DNA from: Bacteroidota bacterium
GTDB lineage: Bacteria > Bacteroidota > Bacteroidia > Chitinophagales > Chitinophagaceae
NCBI GenBank assembly: GCA_023430465.1
Contig: JAEZAM010000146.1
Location: 1 to 46,615, forward strand
Direction: 5' to 3'
Length of the DNA: 46,615 nt
Shown here in pieces: positions 24,521-33,312 of this stretch. The notes under the pieces are model-generated. The model did not search any database. It saw nothing but the letters and a program-made list of their open reading frames with translations, and was not told the DNA's origin. Every line of letters starts with the position of its first letter. Position 1 is the first letter of the stretch. Both the position numbers and the translations under genes were made by a program.

Positions 24521-26464
24521 TTGCAGTTATCGGTCATCATAGTCAATTATAATGTCAAGCATTTCCTCGAGCAATGCCTTCGGTCCGTGCAGGCCGCCGC
24601 GGATGGGTTTGAAATTGAGATAATCGTTGTTGATAATGCCTCTGCCGATAACAGTTCCCAGTATCTCCCGGCACGATTTCCCGATGTGAAATTTATTTTT
24701 AATGAGAAGAATGAGGGCTTTGCCCGCGCGTGCAATCGCGGTCTTGTCCATGCCAGGGGTGAGTTTATCCTGTTTCTAAATCCCGACACCATTCTACCGG
24801 AAGATTGTTTGCACAAATGCCGGGACTTCATGCGTGATCATCCAGATGCCGGTGCGCTGGGTGTGCGCATGATCGATGGACAGGGCATTTTTCTCCGGGA
24901 GTCGAAGCGGTCTTTCCCCTCACCTCTTACCTCTCTGTATAAGCTATTCGGCCTGGCGCGCATTTTTCCAACATCCCGGGTGTTTGCGCGGTACCACCTC
25001 GGTCACCTTGATGAGCACCAGGATCATAAGGTGGATGTGCTTGCCGGCGCATTTATGTTTATTCGTAAAGAGGTCCTCGATATTACTGGCAGCTTTGATG
25101 AAGAATTCTTTATGTATGGGGAAGATGTAGACCTCAGTTATCGAATCCAACAGGCAGGATTTTTCAACTACTATTTTTCGGGCAGCACGATCATTCATTT
25201 CAAAGGAGAAAGCACCAAACGGGGCAGTCTGAATTATGTCAGGCTGTTCTACAAAGCCATGAGCATATTCGTGCAAAAGCATTACGGGCGCAGCCGGGCG
25301 CGATTTTTTGTGTTCATGGTGCATGTTGCGATCTGGTTAAGAGCCGCGCTGACCGCAATCGGAACTTTTATCCGAAGAGCCGGCCTGCCGATCATTGATG
25401 CAGGCATCATTCTTCTTTCATTCTGGACGGTCAAATCTGTCTGGAACGAGTATGTCCGTACCAACACCGTGTACCAGCCCGGGCTATTATGGATCGCGCT
25501 GCCATCTTTTACCTTATTGTACATCATCGCTGCCTGGTATGCCGGTCTTTATGATAAATGGTACAGGATATCGCTTCAATTCAGGTCTACCGTGCTCGCT
25601 ACACTGATCGTGCTGGCCTGTTATGCCATGTTCCCGGAGCAGTATCGGTTTTCACGGGCCATCGTCTTCTTCGGGGCGATCCTTTCATTCCTGTTGATAA
25701 CCGCTTCAAGGTGGATACTGGGTAAAGCGGGCATTCTGAAAACGAATGGCGTCCCTTCCGCAGCAACAGCTACACTTGTCGCCGGCGACAAAGCGGAGTA
25801 TAGCAACGTGCTTACTATCATGGAGCATGCCGGTAAGCGGCAAAGCATCATCGGGCGGGCGGCCGTCACACCGCTGGATACGGATACGCTCGGTCGTTGG
25901 GATCATCTCAATGAATTGAATAAAAGCATTCCATTTAATTCTGTCATATTTTGTATTGGTCAGTTGCGATACAGGGAAGTACTGGCCTACCTTCCCCAGC
26001 TCAATCCAAAAGTATACGCACTCTTTCATGCATCCGGCAGCGATAGCATCGTGGGAAGTGACTCAAGTGAGAGTTCGGGCGAATCGGTATCCACAGATCA
26101 GTCCTTTCGCCTGGCGGATCCATATCACCGCCGTTTGAAACGATTGGTCGATATCGTTGCCTCGATCATCGGAATTATTGGATTTCCTCTACATCTTCTT
26201 TTTGTAAAAAAGCCAATGGGCCTGCTTCGTAATTGCGTGCAGGTGCTCACCGCCAGAAAAACCTGGGTCGGATATGCGCAAGGAGGGCCACAATTGCCCC
26301 GATTGCGGGAACCTGTGCTGGCTTGTAATGGTATGCCGTTTGTACTACAAAAGAAACTCGCGGTCGAAAATCTTCATCTGCTGGATTTTTGGTATGCCAA
26401 AGATTATGAGGCATCGCGTGATGCAAGCCTGCTGATCAAAATGTATAGAAGGCTCGGCGGGTGA
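24521..26464 (+). CDS. GT2 glycosyltransferase fused to a degenerate phosphoglycosyltransferase-like membrane module
   Basis: This is a 647-aa protein. Residues 1-250 are a GT2 glycosyltransferase of the rhamnosyltransferase type: SVIIVNYNVKHFLEQCL, VVDNASADNS, NEGFARACN, FLNPDT (Asp89), and GEDVDLSYRIQQAGF (200-214). Four to five hydrophobic segments follow (about 265-285, 290-305, 322-343, 358-372, 380-400), then a Rossmann-like part (about 415-505). The end begins like a WbaP/PglC sugar-1-phosphate transferase (KRLVDIVASIIGIIGFPLHLLFV, 540-562), then jumps to TWVGYAQGG (581-589). The catalytic middle of that family (KFRTM, DELPQ) is absent. The start is a TTG; no ATG or GTG lies in frame nearby. 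It probably builds surface polysaccharide. Confidence 0.82.
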   Translation: MQLSVIIVNYNVKHFLEQCLRSVQAAADGFEIEIIVVDNASADNSSQYLPARFPDVKFIFNEKNEGFARACNRGLVHARGEFILFLNPDTILPEDCLHKCRDFMRDHPDAGALGVRMIDGQGIFLRESKRSFPSPLTSLYKLFGLARIFPTSRVFARYHLGHLDEHQDHKVDVLAGAFMFIRKEVLDITGSFDEEFFMYGEDVDLSYRIQQAGFFNYYFSGSTIIHFKGESTKRGSLNYVRLFYKAMSIFVQKHYGRSRARFFVFMVHVAIWLRAALTAIGTFIRRAGLPIIDAGIILLSFWTVKSVWNEYVRTNTVYQPGLLWIALPSFTLLYIIAAWYAGLYDKWYRISLQFRSTVLATLIVLACYAMFPEQYRFSRAIVFFGAILSFLLITASRWILGKAGILKTNGVPSAATATLVAGDKAEYSNVLTIMEHAGKRQSIIGRAAVTPLDTDTLGRWDHLNELNKSIPFNSVIFCIGQLRYREVLAYLPQLNPKVYALFHASGSDSIVGSDSSESSGESVSTDQSFRLADPYHRRLKRLVDIVASIIGIIGFPLHLLFVKKPMGLLRNCVQVLTARKTWVGYAQGGPQLPRLREPVLACNGMPFVLQKKLAVENLHLLDFWYAKDYEASRDASLLIKMYRRLGG

Positions 26465-26568
26465 AGGGCCCGGTAATAATAATGGAACATACTTTCTTCT
26501 GATTATATTCGCAACTGTTCAACCGGGACATTGCTTAACTTTAAATACGAAGGTTGGATATATTAAGG

Positions 26569-28101
26569 ATGGCTTCAATTATCGACATAAAAATTCCGAA
26601 AGCGATCGCCGCGGCTCTGAGGATACCTCCCAACGATGCACGCCGTCAGCAGGTTAGAGTGCTGAAGAAATTGCTGAAGAAAGCGCGCTTCACCGAGTTC
26701 GGCCAACGATATCATTTCGATGAGGCTCTCCTCACAAAAGATCCCGCCAGGCGCTTCCAGGAACTGGTGCCTGTACATGACTATAACAAGATATATGACG
26801 AGTGGTGGAAGAAAACACTTGATGGTACTCCCGATGTCACGTGGCCGGGTAAGATCAAGTACTATGCGCTAAGTTCAGGCACATCTGAAGCAGCAAGCAA
26901 ATATATCCCTGTTACCAAAGACCTTCTTCGCAGCAACAGCATCAATTATGTTCGCCAGTTGATCAGTGTGTTCGGGTATGAGGATGCGAATCGCAAGGCG
27001 CTCACAAAAGGCTTCCTGATGCTTGGTGGGGCCACCGATCTTCAGAAAGGTGCGGCAGGATGGTACGCCGGCGATCTCAGCGGAATATTGGCAAAAAAGC
27101 GACCATTCTGGTTCCAGACATTTTATAAGCCCGGTGGCCGTATCGCGGCTATCAAGGATTGGAACCAAAAGCTGAACGAGATCGTGGAGCATGCGCGGGA
27201 CTGGGACATTGGCTACATCGTAGGTGTGCCCGCCTGGTGCCAGATGTGTATGGAAATGGTGATCGAGCATTACAAGCTTAAAAACATACATGAGATATGG
27301 CCCAACTTCGGGGTTTTCGTACACGGCGGCGTTGCATTTGAGCCATACAAAAAAGGCTTTGAAAAATTGCTTGGCCGCCCGATCGTTTATATTGAAAATT
27401 ATCTTTCAAGCGAGGGATTTATCGGCTATAAAACCCGTGAGCATGCCAAGGGGATGCAACTTGTGCTTAATAATAACATCTTCTTCGAGTTTGTACCATT
27501 TGATGATAAGAATTTCGACAGCGAAGGCCGTATCGTAGCCAACCCTCAGGCCTACATGATCAATGAGGTGGAAGAGGGCAAGGAATACGCCTTGCTCATG
27601 AGCACCAATGCCGGCGCCTGGCGTTACCTGATTGGGGATACGATCAAATTTGTAGACCTGGAAAATCATGAGGTAGCGATCACCGGTCGTACGAAACACT
27701 TTCTGAGCCTGGTTGGCGAACATCTCAGCGTGGAAAATATGAACCGCGCCATCGGGCTGGCCAGCGAAAAATTCAACATCAGCATACCGGAGTATACCGT
27801 GGTAGGCTTCCCTTACAAAGGTTTTTTTGCCCATAAATGGTATGTGGCCACCGATGATAAAGTAGACAAGGAGGCGTTGAGGAAGCAGATCGACCAAAGC
27901 CTCCGCGAGTTGAATGACGATTATGCTACCGAACGTGACAGCGCATTGAAGGAAGTATTCCTGGAAGTATTACCCGAAGAACGGTTTCTTAGCTTCATGG
28001 AGCAGAAAGGAAAATTAGGTAGCCAGCATAAATTTCCCCGCGTGATGAAAGGCAAGATGCTGGAAGACTGGAATCGCTTTCTGGACAATGGAAAGATTTA
28101 A
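26569..28101 (+). CDS. GH3-family (auxin-responsive promoter type) acyl-adenylate protein
   Basis: This 510-aa protein is related to plant GH3 acyl-acid amido synthetases, of the ANL adenylating fold. Visible features are the ATP-binding YYALSSGTSEAASKYIPVT, VHGGVAFEPY, YLSSEGFIGY, STNAGAWRYLIGDTIKFV and the hinge ITGRTKHFLSLVGEHLS. In plants these join amino acids to jasmonate or auxin; bacterial members are common in Bacteroidota but their substrate is not established. The ATG at 26569 is preferred to a TTG at 26554. TAACTTTA (26536-26543) is a near match to the -7 box. It is followed by a terminator hairpin. Confidence 0.85.
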   Translation: MASIIDIKIPKAIAAALRIPPNDARRQQVRVLKKLLKKARFTEFGQRYHFDEALLTKDPARRFQELVPVHDYNKIYDEWWKKTLDGTPDVTWPGKIKYYALSSGTSEAASKYIPVTKDLLRSNSINYVRQLISVFGYEDANRKALTKGFLMLGGATDLQKGAAGWYAGDLSGILAKKRPFWFQTFYKPGGRIAAIKDWNQKLNEIVEHARDWDIGYIVGVPAWCQMCMEMVIEHYKLKNIHEIWPNFGVFVHGGVAFEPYKKGFEKLLGRPIVYIENYLSSEGFIGYKTREHAKGMQLVLNNNIFFEFVPFDDKNFDSEGRIVANPQAYMINEVEEGKEYALLMSTNAGAWRYLIGDTIKFVDLENHEVAITGRTKHFLSLVGEHLSVENMNRAIGLASEKFNISIPEYTVVGFPYKGFFAHKWYVATDDKVDKEALRKQIDQSLRELNDDYATERDSALKEVFLEVLPEERFLSFMEQKGKLGSQHKFPRVMKGKMLEDWNRFLDNGKI

Positions 28102-28119
28102 TTCAAAAAGATAACGAGG

Positions 28120-28145
28120 GCCTCTTTCAACACGTTGAAAGAGGC
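28120..28145 (+). terminator. Terminator hairpin after the GH3 gene
   Basis: GCCTCTTTCAA (28120-28130) pairs perfectly over 11 bp with TTGAAAGAGGC (28135-28145), followed by only TTTC. It is a strong stem with a weak T tract. Confidence 0.7.
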
Positions 28146-28162
28146 TTTCAGGTTCATACAGG

Positions 28163-28792
28163 ATGATCGATGCACTATTAAAAGGAATGGCAATTGGGCT
28201 GCTATTGAGCATAGCAGTTGGCCCGGTCATATTTTCCATCCTGAAGCAAAGCCTGAACAACGGGCACCGGGGTGGAATGGCCTTTGTCCTTGGTGTATCT
28301 GTCAGTGATATTTCCCTGGTATTGGTGAGCAATGTGTTCACAGAATTTTTCGGGAGCATCAGCAGCCACCGCACCGAGATCGGTATCGCTGGCAGCATCT
28401 TCCTCATGCTGATGGGGGTGTATTTTCTTTTTTTCAAAAAAGTAAAGGTAAATGAGCAGGGCCAGCAGGTGATCGCCGTCTTCCGTAAGCGGGATTATGT
28501 ACGGATCTTTCTCTCGGGTTTTTTCATGAATACACTTAACCCCGGTATATTTCTTTTCTGGATCACGGCATCCACATCATTCGTGAGTCATACCGTCCAG
28601 GAGCGATTGATCATTTTTACTACCTGCCTGCTGCTGGCGCTTGGAGGTGACATCGCCAAAGTGATGCTCGCCGGGAAGATCCGCAACCGGCTTACACCAC
28701 ATAACATTCATATCATCAATCGCATCAATGGTGTGATCCTGATTGGCTTCGGTATGGCGCTGATATGGGGATTGCTCTCCGGGCGCATGTGA
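28163..28792 (+). CDS. LysE/RhtB-family amino-acid exporter
   Basis: This 209-aa protein has about six hydrophobic segments, with the family start LLKGMAIGLLLSIAVGPVIFSILKQSLNNG and GMAFVLGVSVSDISLVL. The second half is marked by FLSGFFMNTLNPGIFLFW, whose NP motif is typical of LysE. The family exports amino acids or small metabolites by proton antiport. Its ligand cannot be predicted. The gene follows the GH3 terminator by 17 bp and so presumably has its own promoter, although no clear -7 box was found. Confidence 0.87.
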   Translation: MIDALLKGMAIGLLLSIAVGPVIFSILKQSLNNGHRGGMAFVLGVSVSDISLVLVSNVFTEFFGSISSHRTEIGIAGSIFLMLMGVYFLFFKKVKVNEQGQQVIAVFRKRDYVRIFLSGFFMNTLNPGIFLFWITASTSFVSHTVQERLIIFTTCLLLALGGDIAKVMLAGKIRNRLTPHNIHIINRINGVILIGFGMALIWGLLSGRM

Positions 28793-28821
28793 TTTTAACA
28801 ATCCCCCAACATGGCGGTTGG

Positions 28822-28829
28822 TATGTTTG
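28822..28829 (+). promoter_or_regulatory. -7 element (TATGTTTG) at a leaderless distance
   Basis: An exact TAnnTTTG ends four bases before the ATG at 28834, the same geometry as at kdsB and at the phosphatase gene. Confidence 0.5.
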
Positions 28830-28833
28830 ATCA

Positions 28834-29343
28834 ATGAACCGGCTGCTTTTGCTCCCACTTCTTTTGTTATCACTTAATGCCTTTTCGCAGCGTGGCTACA
28901 TGTTCGTAAAAAAAGGGATCAAAAAAAAGAAGACCTATGTGGAAGGAAATATGATCCGCCTTCAACTTCAAAATGGCGCAGAGACCGGTGGAGTCATCAC
29001 CATGCTGCGAAATGATACCATTTTCCTGAATGGCAAGCCAATACCTAAATCCCAGGTGAGTTCAATTATTGTGGCTGACAAGAATAGCCGAAAGAAAAGA
29101 ATCTCAAAAAAAGAGCTGCTGCTGATCACGGCCGGAGCAATTATGACTACTGCCGGACTTAGGATCAGTGGCCAGGCCACGATGAAAGAGGCGATCACCG
29201 CGGGTCTGGTGATTGGCTATGGCCAACTCGGGATAGCGTGGCTCAGGAGCAGGATATCGTTGCAACGGACCAAATACCCGATCGGGCGAAAATTTCAACT
29301 GCACATCATGGACCTACACTTACCCAGAGGCAGGGCATTTTAA
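28834..29343 (+). CDS. Hypothetical exported protein
   Basis: This 169-aa protein has a signal peptide (MNRLLLLPLLLLSLNAFS, mature start QRGYMF). A lysine-rich stretch (KKGIKKKKTY) follows. A small beta-rich part (about 35-85) reads like 'G.v..m.NDTIFLNGKPI...qV..I', a form often seen in Bacteroidota periplasmic proteins. The C-terminal half has one or two weakly hydrophobic segments (LLLITAGAIMTTAGL; AITAGLVIGYGQLGIAWL), so it may be membrane associated. I do not recognise a named family. It is transcribed from its own box and lies 55 bp upstream of mtgA. Confidence 0.6.
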   Translation: MNRLLLLPLLLLSLNAFSQRGYMFVKKGIKKKKTYVEGNMIRLQLQNGAETGGVITMLRNDTIFLNGKPIPKSQVSSIIVADKNSRKKRISKKELLLITAGAIMTTAGLRISGQATMKEAITAGLVIGYGQLGIAWLRSRISLQRTKYPIGRKFQLHIMDLHLPRGRAF

Positions 29344-29398
29344 AGGGCGTAATTAATGTTTTAATATTGCACTCACTAGTGCCATTCAAAATACCAGG

Positions 29399-30121
29399 AT
29401 GCCCAGGGAGACTTTTTTACAACGTATATGGAAATGGACAAAAAGGATCTTCCTGATTCTTTTCATTGCGCAGTTCGTATACATCATTTTATTGAAGTGG
29501 ATCGATCCGCCGATCACCATTACTCAGCTCGTGAGCTGGGTGAGCGGCCATGGGTTGAAAAGGGATTATGTGGACCGTTCTGAGATTTCGCCACAGATCA
29601 AACTGGCCGTTATTGCTTCGGAGGATCAGTTATTCGCTGATCACAGCGGCTTCGACTGGAAGAGCATGAAGAAGGCAATGAAGTACAATGAAAAAAAGCC
29701 GGGCCGCATTCGCGGGGGAAGCACGATCAGCCAGCAGGTGGCGAAGAATGTTTTTCTGTGGCAGGGTAGAAGTTTCATCCGCAAAGGCCTGGAAGCTTAC
29801 TTTACCTTCATGATCGAAATGATCTGGGGTAAAAAAAGAATACTGGAGGTATACCTGAATGTGATCGAAATGGGCCCCGGGATCTTTGGTGCAGAGCGCG
29901 CCGCAAATATTTATTTCAATAAGTCCGCCAGCCAGCTATCCACAGCAGAGGCATCGCTGATAGCTGCATGCCTTCCAAATCCGAAAAAGTACAAAGTAAA
30001 ACCCGCCTCTCCTTACATGGCGGGAAGAAGCCGAAAGATCATGCAGCAGATGAGTTTCCTTCGCCCTGACCCGGATATACAGGAGATCATCGGTATCAAA
30101 GTCGCGGCAAAAAAGCAATAG
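29399..30121 (+). CDS. mtgA: Monofunctional peptidoglycan glycosyltransferase
   Basis: This 240-aa GT51 enzyme polymerises lipid II into glycan strands outside the inner membrane. One N-terminal membrane anchor (about residues 16-33) is followed by the GT51 motifs: IASEDQLFADHSGFD (catalytic Glu75), GGSTISQQVAKN, KRILEVYLNVIEMG (second conserved Glu) and AERAANIYFNKSASQLS. No transpeptidase domain follows, hence monofunctional. TAATATTG (about 29360) is one base off the -7 consensus. The gene converges on nadR with a 5-bp gap. Confidence 0.95.
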   Translation: MPRETFLQRIWKWTKRIFLILFIAQFVYIILLKWIDPPITITQLVSWVSGHGLKRDYVDRSEISPQIKLAVIASEDQLFADHSGFDWKSMKKAMKYNEKKPGRIRGGSTISQQVAKNVFLWQGRSFIRKGLEAYFTFMIEMIWGKKRILEVYLNVIEMGPGIFGAERAANIYFNKSASQLSTAEASLIAACLPNPKKYKVKPASPYMAGRSRKIMQQMSFLRPDPDIQEIIGIKVAAKKQ

Positions 30122-30126
30122 AACAA

Positions 30127-30648
30127 CTACAGTATCTCATCTACAGCCGCGATGGCCATGGCCAGCCGCTGCTGGTCCTGCCCTTCAACAATGCGGAACG
30201 GCACAGGCTGGTTCACCATGATATCTTTATAGATATAAAATAATTTCTCACGGTTTACCAGGTCAGGGTATTCACGGAGCGGGTCGGGTGCCCAGGGCAG
30301 ATCAGTGTTGCAGAGCAGATAAAGGTCGCACTGCTGAGCAACTACCTGGTCCAGGATAAAGCGGTGACATTTCTCAAAAACAAACTCACACCACACCTTT
30401 ATTACATACATATCGGTATCGAAGAAAAGCACTTTGCTTGCGGGTGAATCTGCGAGGCATTGCTGCTGCAGCTTTAGCTGGCCTTTTGCAATGGTCAGGA
30501 GATCATCGTAGGTATAATCTGTTCCGTAGGTTGTAAGGTATTCCCGCGCATATTCAGCACACCATTCGGTATTGTAATGAGCGGCCAGTTGCGCAGAGAG
30601 TGTGCTTTTGCCGGTGCTTTCCGGACCAAGTATGATAACTCGTTTCAT
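30127..30648 (-). CDS. nadR: NadR-type nicotinamide riboside kinase (AAA/P-loop)
   Basis: This 173-aa P-loop kinase matches the C-terminal ribosylnicotinamide kinase domain of NadR, without the NadR HTH or NMN adenylyltransferase domains. The Walker A is GPESTGKST (8-16). Other family marks are EYAREYL, FFDTDMYVIKVW, DLYLLCNTDLPWAPDPLREYP and the lid region. It phosphorylates nicotinamide riboside to NMN and traps what PnuC imports. The ATG at 30648 begins 4 bases after the pnuC stop; an upstream start at 30669 would overlap pnuC. The pairing with pnuC makes the NR assignment strong. Confidence 0.9.
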   Translation of the reverse strand: MKRVIILGPESTGKSTLSAQLAAHYNTEWCAEYAREYLTTYGTDYTYDDLLTIAKGQLKLQQQCLADSPASKVLFFDTDMYVIKVWCEFVFEKCHRFILDQVVAQQCDLYLLCNTDLPWAPDPLREYPDLVNREKLFYIYKDIMVNQPVPFRIVEGQDQQRLAMAIAAVDEIL

Positions 30649-30652
30649 TAGA

Positions 30653-31309
30653 TCAATGTGTGCGGGCATTAACAGACCCTGACGCTATTGCCGCTTCCCT
30701 GGCGCGACGCTTCCATTCGCTCAGGCCAAAAAATGCCACGACGAGCAAGATCATATAATAGATACTGGTGAGGCTGAGTCCTTTTACCATATAAAGAGGT
30801 ACGGATGCAATGTTGGTAGCGATCCACCAGTACCAGCTTTCAACTTTCTTGCGTGTCATCAGCCACATGGCGGTGAAGGCGGTTGCCGAGGCCAGCGCAT
30901 CCGCCCAGGGGATAACACCTGGGAAGAAGACCTGTTCCATCCATATCTCTGCAAAAAAGATAATGAGGTAAATGACAGCAAAGAATATCAGTTGGCCAAT
31001 GACACTTTTCTTATCCGAATAGGAAATATGCAGGTATTTCTCTTTCATGGGATTTCTTTTCATCCACATGTACCAGCCATAGAGACTCATGACGGTGTAG
31101 TAGAAGTTCACGCTTGCCTCGCCAGGAAGGTGATAGATGAAACTAATATAGGTGTAGATCATCGTGTTGATGAGACCTACAGGATATACAAGTATCTTTT
31201 CAAGCCGGCTGAAATACACGCTGGCTATACCGGTTATCACGGCAACGTATTCCAGCCAGGTTGCTGCGCGCAGGTCTTCCAGGATATTTGAGAATAATTG
31301 TTCCAACAT
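30653..31309 (-). CDS. pnuC: Nicotinamide riboside transporter PnuC
   Basis: This 218-aa membrane protein has about seven hydrophobic segments and the PnuC pattern: TGIASVYFSRLEKILVYPVGLIN, NFYYTVMSLYGWYMW (substrate-binding aromatics) and WYWWIATNIASVPLYMVKGL. PnuC imports nicotinamide riboside by facilitated diffusion coupled to phosphorylation. The kinase gene follows by 4 bp, and the M23 peptidase gene precedes by 13 bp, so they are probably cotranscribed. The ATG at 31309 is chosen over a TTG at 31321. TAACTTG at 31319-31325 looks like a weak internal -7 box. Confidence 0.93.
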   Translation of the reverse strand: MLEQLFSNILEDLRAATWLEYVAVITGIASVYFSRLEKILVYPVGLINTMIYTYISFIYHLPGEASVNFYYTVMSLYGWYMWMKRNPMKEKYLHISYSDKKSVIGQLIFFAVIYLIIFFAEIWMEQVFFPGVIPWADALASATAFTAMWLMTRKKVESWYWWIATNIASVPLYMVKGLSLTSIYYMILLVVAFFGLSEWKRRAREAAIASGSVNARTH

Positions 31310-31322
31310 GAGCGGGTGCAAG

Positions 31323-31925
31323 TTATCCAGGATTGCGGTATTTTCTCATAGTTCTCAGGTAGCGGGGACCCTTCTTTGTCTGAAAGCGTGTAGGCACCTG
31401 CTGCCACCGGCCGTTTTTATCAAAACCCCAAACAAGAAAATGAAGATGCGGCAACGCAGAGTATCCGGTTTTGCCGCTAATCGCGATCACCTGTCCTTTC
31501 TTTACGGAATCGCCGGGCTCTACCAGTGCGCCGTCCTTCTGAAGATGCCAGTAACCCGCCCGCGAGCTGTCGCTATGCTGGATGATCACATAGTTGCCGA
31601 ACGCGCGGTACTTCCTGTTTAAACCGCCCTGGTCACCATCCTCCTTTACCCTCAGCACTACACCATCCCGGGCAGCGCAAATGTTGGTTCCGCGTTTCAT
31701 TTTGAAATCGAGTGCAGCACGTTCTCTGTGCGAGAAACTGGAGAAGTATCCCTGGATCATGCGGAACGACTTGCCTTTTTCATATGGCAATGCATAAACG
31801 TAGCTGGTATCATCCTGCAGGTTGCCTTTTTTAAGCAACTTGATTTCCTGTCGCAAAGGGTTACTGCTTTTGGCACAGCTTGCAAGGATCAGGGCGGAAA
31901 AGGGCAGGAAAAAAAACAATTTCAT
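31323..31925 (-). CDS. M23-family metallopeptidase lipoprotein
   Basis: This is a 200-aa protein with a lipoprotein signal (MKLFFFLPFSALILASC, lipobox LASC) and an M23/LytM fold. The zinc ligands are seen as SHRERAALDF (H-x6-D) and LPHLHF (HxH), with the GNYVIIQH and GYWHLQK strands between. Such enzymes cut peptidoglycan cross-links or activate amidases. The expected catalytic residues all appear to be present. It lies between an SRPBCC gene (33 bp upstream) and pnuC (13 bp downstream) on the same strand. Confidence 0.9.
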   Translation of the reverse strand: MKLFFFLPFSALILASCAKSSNPLRQEIKLLKKGNLQDDTSYVYALPYEKGKSFRMIQGYFSSFSHRERAALDFKMKRGTNICAARDGVVLRVKEDGDQGGLNRKYRAFGNYVIIQHSDSSRAGYWHLQKDGALVEPGDSVKKGQVIAISGKTGYSALPHLHFLVWGFDKNGRWQQVPTRFQTKKGPRYLRTMRKYRNPG

Positions 31926-31958
31926 AAATAATCAGCGCCTTCTTTGTTTATCTGGGTT

Positions 31959-32474
31959 TCAGGATTCACACATCGTCTTGAGGTTTGCAAGGCCTTTGTC
32001 AAACTGGGTCGAGAGACTTTTTCCAATCATTGGCCCCATCAGCCGGGCAACGGGCCAGGGCAATTCGCCACTGTTCTGCCAGGTCACTTTTGTTTCATTG
32101 TTACCCCACGATTCAAATAACCAGTTATCTTTTGCTTTTGACTTCCAGGGCTTAATGAACTCAAGGTCGAAGTGGAGATGTTTTTCATCCGCCGCCCGAA
32201 GTGACAGGCTGCCGACACCAACCTTTTTTCCTTCCCATCCATAGCGATGTCCGGGTTGTAACGGGGTACCGGTGATCGTGCTTTTTGCCGTCTTGTCCGA
32301 CTGTTGCCATGGATTCCACTGGCTATAATAGTTAAGATCACCAACATGTCCCATCACCTTTTCCACGGGGCAGCCGATTACCGTTGTCTTCTCGATATTG
32401 AATGAGCCGGGCATAAAGGCAGCCACGATGAGCATTGCAACAATCACTCCTAAAAGAAGGTAGACAAAGATCAT
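31959..32474 (-). CDS. Membrane-anchored SRPBCC (START-like) family protein
   Basis: This 171-aa protein starts with one hydrophobic helix (IFVYLLLGVIVAMLIVAAF), then an SRPBCC/polyketide-cyclase-like domain. The domain shows CPVEKVMGHVGDLNYYSQWNPW, GHRYGWEG, a central beta sheet and the C-terminal helix SLSTQFDKGLANLKTMCE. The fold binds hydrophobic ligands; no ligand can be named. It is probably the first gene of the unit running into the M23 peptidase, pnuC and nadR. Confidence 0.82.
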   Translation of the reverse strand: MIFVYLLLGVIVAMLIVAAFMPGSFNIEKTTVIGCPVEKVMGHVGDLNYYSQWNPWQQSDKTAKSTITGTPLQPGHRYGWEGKKVGVGSLSLRAADEKHLHFDLEFIKPWKSKAKDNWLFESWGNNETKVTWQNSGELPWPVARLMGPMIGKSLSTQFDKGLANLKTMCES

Positions 32475-32553
32475 AACGTTAGTTTGTTTGAATGATCAAG
32501 GTACGCCTTTAGCCAGTCTCCTGCAAGATGTATGGATATGCGGTATGCAGGCA

Positions 32554-32577
32554 TAAAAAAAGCGGCCAGGGCCGCTT
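32554..32577 (-). terminator. Terminator of the Nfu gene
   Basis: On the minus strand AAGCGGC and GCCGCTT pair around a 4-base loop and are followed by a T run. It lies 23 bases past the stop codon. Confidence 0.8.
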
Positions 32578-32599
32578 CGATTATCTTACCTTGAAATTT

Positions 32600-33196
32600 T
32601 TATTCCGCTTCTGCCACAACTTCTTTTACTTCAGGTATCATGCGTTTCATCATGCCTTCGATACCCGCCTTCAGGGTGATCATTGATGAAGGACAACCAC
32701 TGCAGCTTCCCTGCATGGCGAGGTTCACTGTGCCGGCATCGTAACTTTTAAACTGTATCGCACCGCCATCCATTTCCACGGCAGGGCGAACATAATTGTC
32801 GAGCAATTCCTTGATGCGTTTTACCACATCATCATCGTCTGCAGTTACTTCATTGCTGCTGGCCTGCTTGACGGTGGCCAGTTCGGCTTCATTGATCACC
32901 TCTTTACCTTCTTCCAGGTATTCTTTCAGAAACTGGCGGATGGAAGGGATCACGTCGTTCCAGTCCGTGTCGGGCGTTTTTGTAAGGGTTACAAAATTGC
33001 TGGCGATGAAGATGGCTTTAATAAAAGGGAATCCGAAAAGTTCGGTAGCGAGTGCCGAAGGTTTGGCCGACTCCACATCAGGGAAGTCGATGCTTTTACC
33101 TGGATACAGCAGCTTATTGGCCACAAATTTCATGGTCTCCGGGTTCGGAGTCATTTCCGTGTAAATGCTGATGATGGGATTGCCTGTCTTGATCAT
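32600..33196 (-). CDS. Nfu-type iron-sulfur cluster carrier
   Basis: This is a 198-aa protein with two parts. The N-terminal Nfu_N scaffold domain (about 8-95: IYTEMTPNPETMKFVANK, FPFIKAIFIASNFVTLTK) precedes the NifU C-terminal domain (about 120-195), which has DNYVRPAVEMDGGAIQF and CSGCPSS. Cys165 and Cys168 hold the [4Fe-4S] cluster. Nfu proteins pass clusters to apo-targets in the cytoplasm. The gene is transcribed alone, from a perfect -7 box to its own terminator. Confidence 0.94.
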   Translation of the reverse strand: MIKTGNPIISIYTEMTPNPETMKFVANKLLYPGKSIDFPDVESAKPSALATELFGFPFIKAIFIASNFVTLTKTPDTDWNDVIPSIRQFLKEYLEEGKEVINEAELATVKQASSNEVTADDDDVVKRIKELLDNYVRPAVEMDGGAIQFKSYDAGTVNLAMQGSCSGCPSSMITLKAGIEGMMKRMIPEVKEVVAEAE

Positions 33197-33228
33197 AACT
33201 CGCTATTTTAATGGCGTCAATGCCTTTG

Positions 33229-33236
33229 CAAAAATA
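33229..33236 (-). promoter_or_regulatory. -7 element (TATTTTTG) for the Nfu gene
   Basis: An exact TAnnTTTG on the minus strand ends 33 bases before the ATG at 33196. Confidence 0.55.
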
Positions 33237-33312
33237 ACAAGAATCGGGCAGGAATGTTTATTACCGTTGCGCGGCTCATAGAAAGTGCCGGCCCAATGCT
33301 GAATTTTCTTCC

